Under the pieces are notes generated by a model, which was not told where the DNA came from, searched no databases, and saw nothing but the letters and a program-made list of their open reading frames with translations. A stretch of 34,737 nucleotides of DNA from Pseudomonadota bacterium (GTDB taxonomy: Bacteria > Pseudomonadota > Alphaproteobacteria > Acetobacterales > Acetobacteraceae), in NCBI GenBank assembly GCA_021805565.1, contig JAJZFA010000050.1, forward strand, positions 1-34,737. Direction: 5' to 3'. A program made the position numbers and the translations under genes. Every line of letters begins with the position of its first letter. Position 1 is the first letter of the stretch. Positions 33,369 through 34,737 of this stretch are shown here, in pieces.

Positions 33369-34118
33369 ATGAAGCAGCGCGCCGACCAGTTGCTGACCGT
33401 CCGCGGTCTGGCTGAAAGCCGCACGCGGGCGCAGGCGCTGATCCTTGCGGGAAAGGTGTTTGCCGGAGAACGGCGCATCGGAAAAGCCGGCGACATGCTG
33501 GCCGAGGACACAGTGCTGGAGGTGCGCGGGCAAGACCATCCATGGGTCTCGCGGGGCGGATTGAAACTGGCACATGGCCTGGCGCATTTCGGGTTCTCGC
33601 CGTCCGGACGGATTTGCCTGGACATTGGCGCCTCGACCGGCGGATTTACCGACGTGCTGCTGACACATGGCGCGGCGAAAGTGCATGCGGTGGACGTGGG
33701 CCATGGGCAGCTCGCCTGGAAACTGCGCTGCGACGGCCGCGTCGCGGTGCACGAAAAGACCAACGCGCGGTATCTGGACCGTTCCGCGATCGCCGACCCG
33801 GTTGCCGCGCTGGTGTGCGATGCCAGTTTCATCGGCTTGTCCACGCTGCTGCCGGCGCCGCTGGCATTGTGCGTACCCGGGGCGTGGGCGATCGCGCTGA
33901 TCAAGCCGCAGTTCGAGGCCGGTGCGAGTCTGGTCGGCAAGAACGGCGTCGTCCGTGACCCCGACGTTCATCGGGCGGTCTGCGAACGCGTCACGCGCTG
34001 GTGGTCTGGGCTTCCCGGCTGGACGGTGGCTGGGGTGGTTGAAAGCCCAGTCACCGGGCCGGAAGGCAACAAGGAATTTTTGGCCGGGGCGACGCTTGTA
34101 TCGTCGCCTGTCGCATAG
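33369..34118 (+). CDS. tlyA: TlyA-family rRNA 2'-O-methyltransferase
   Basis: A 249-residue TlyA protein. The N-terminal S4 RNA-binding domain (QRADQLLTVRGLAESRTRAQALILAGKVF, about 1-60) is joined to a FtsJ-like methyltransferase with the SAM loop CLDIGASTGGFTDVLL and a catalytic KDKE-type set including the lysine of ALIKPQFEAG. In mycobacteria TlyA methylates 16S and 23S rRNA and confers capreomycin sensitivity; in this group the role is presumed similar. It is fused head to tail with xseB; the isoprenoid genes ispA and dxs that often sit between these two are absent. It converges on the HU gene with 11 bases between. Confidence 0.92.
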   Translation: MKQRADQLLTVRGLAESRTRAQALILAGKVFAGERRIGKAGDMLAEDTVLEVRGQDHPWVSRGGLKLAHGLAHFGFSPSGRICLDIGASTGGFTDVLLTHGAAKVHAVDVGHGQLAWKLRCDGRVAVHEKTNARYLDRSAIADPVAALVCDASFIGLSTLLPAPLALCVPGAWAIALIKPQFEAGASLVGKNGVVRDPDVHRAVCERVTRWWSGLPGWTVAGVVESPVTGPEGNKEFLAGATLVSSPVA

Positions 34119-34129
34119 GCGAGTTGGTA

Positions 34130-34399
34130 TCAGACCGATTTTTTAAGAACCGGCGATGCCTTGAAGCGAACGGTCTTACCGGCCTTGACCTTGATCGATG
34201 CGCCCGTCCGGGGATTGAGCGCCTTGCGCGCCTTGGTTTTACGAACCGTAAAGGTTCCGAAGCTCGGAAGCGTGAACTTTCCGTTCTTCTTCATTTCGTT
34301 GACGATCGCATCGATCAGTTCGTTGGTCGCCCGGTTCGCCGCCGCGCCGGTCACTTCGGTTGCCTGCTGCAATACCTTCGAAATAAAGGCTTTCGACAT
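34130..34399 (-). CDS. HU/IHF-family DNA-binding protein
   Basis: An 89-residue histone-like protein. It has the helical dimerisation part (SKAFISKVLQQATEVTGAAANRATNELIDAI) and the beta-ribbon arms around the DNA-intercalating proline (LNPRTGASIKVKAGKTVRFKAS). It binds and bends DNA in the nucleoid. The ATG at 34399, preceded by a GGGGAAC ribosome site, gives the expected start; a longer in-frame version to 34450 is not supported. The C-terminal PVLKKSV is somewhat basic and extended compared with minimal HU. Confidence 0.9.
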   Translation of the reverse strand: MSKAFISKVLQQATEVTGAAANRATNELIDAIVNEMKKNGKFTLPSFGTFTVRKTKARKALNPRTGASIKVKAGKTVRFKASPVLKKSV

Positions 34400-34593
34400 T
34401 TGCGTTCCCCAACACACATCGAGACCGGATCTATGCGCCGGACTCTCCATACCGTGGGTTGTGCTTCCGATTCGCGCATTTCGTCAACAAAATTTCATGT
34501 CGCGGAACGAATCGGTTCGCGTGCTTCAAAGGAATTTTTCCGGAGTGTGCCATTTCCGGTGCTTATGGCTACTACGAAAGGTCATACCTGACA

Positions 34594-34683
34594 ATGATCG
34601 ATCCGGATTACCAGCAGTTCTCAATGCGACTGAGTCGCGCTCGCGGTTATGCCGATGAGTCCGAAATGCAACAGGTAAGCTGA
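34594..34683 (+). CDS. possible 29-residue peptide
   Basis: An ATG frame encoding a charged peptide starting MIDPDYQQFSMRLSRARGY and ending in TGA, with an AAAGG stretch about 13 bases upstream. There is no homology I recognise, and the window ends soon after, so this may be chance. The remaining bases in 34400-34737 hold the upstream region of the HU gene and no other feature I can support. Confidence 0.2.
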   Translation: MIDPDYQQFSMRLSRARGYADESEMQQVS

Positions 34684-34737
34684 ACCGTCACTTCACCTCT
34701 AAATGGGGGATTCGCAAAAGCTCCGGATTGGGATTCC

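Noticed and set aside
1-34737. tRNA, rRNA and riboswitch candidates
   Set aside because: Reading both strands, I found no segment with a credible T-loop plus acceptor pairing and no rRNA or known riboswitch core; a covariance search could still reveal one.

Overview
The window is high-GC bacterial chromosome, densely packed with genes that often overlap by the four bases ATGA. It looks alphaproteobacterial. Supporting markers are an EipB-type (DUF1849) envelope protein, a DinB with an N-terminal cysteine cluster, AspRS with an [13 protein letters not shown] motif 2, HemJ in place of HemG/HemY, and linked deacetylase, XseB and TlyA genes. The overall flavour suggests an environmental Rhodospirillales/Acetobacteraceae-like organism; that placement is inference. 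No rRNA, tRNA, CRISPR array, transposase or phage gene was seen.

Layout. 1-5.5 kb: an ADP-forming acyl-CoA synthetase (minus strand) coupled to a possible small gene, then an operon of a HAD phosphatase, HemJ and D-tartrate dehydratase, then a CBS-pair protein. 5.7-11 kb: a nucleobase catabolism block. An isochorismatase-fold hydrolase and an NCS2 permease run rightward and converge on rutABCD, the oxidative uracil-ring opening genes. 11.1-13.4 kb: a crotonase, an N-formylglutamate amidohydrolase and a divergent Gpt-like phosphoribosyltransferase. 13.5-18.1 kb: a PQQ alcohol dehydrogenase, its cytochrome c and its associated periplasmic binding protein (xoxF-G-J type), with a class III aminotransferase upstream. 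The dehydrogenase carries the extra aspartate (D301 after D299) that marks lanthanide-dependent enzymes.

18.2-26.9 kb: a vapBC module whose toxin is damaged, a TlpA-like thioredoxin divergent from argH-lptM, an SMP-30 lactonase, a complete class A beta-lactamase, a third isochorismatase-family amidohydrolase, aspS and eipB. 26.9-29.4 kb: a small accessory patch holding a Fic protein with a well-formed promoter flanked by direct repeats, a decayed HNH nuclease remnant, a repeat element and a MarR regulator. 29.4-34.7 kb: dinB behind a ROK kinase, then tusA, a histone-deacetylase-like amidohydrolase, xseB, tlyA and an HU-family protein.

The most unusual signal is a family of three near-identical 116-bp elements (about 171-286, 28623-28738 and 32984-33099), all in the same orientation. 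Each folds into two stem-loops. Each is bounded by a 4-base direct repeat that changes in concert at both ends (TTAG, TTAG, TAAG). Two of them supply the TAA stop codon of the adjacent gene. They look like small non-autonomous mobile elements with conserved RNA structure.
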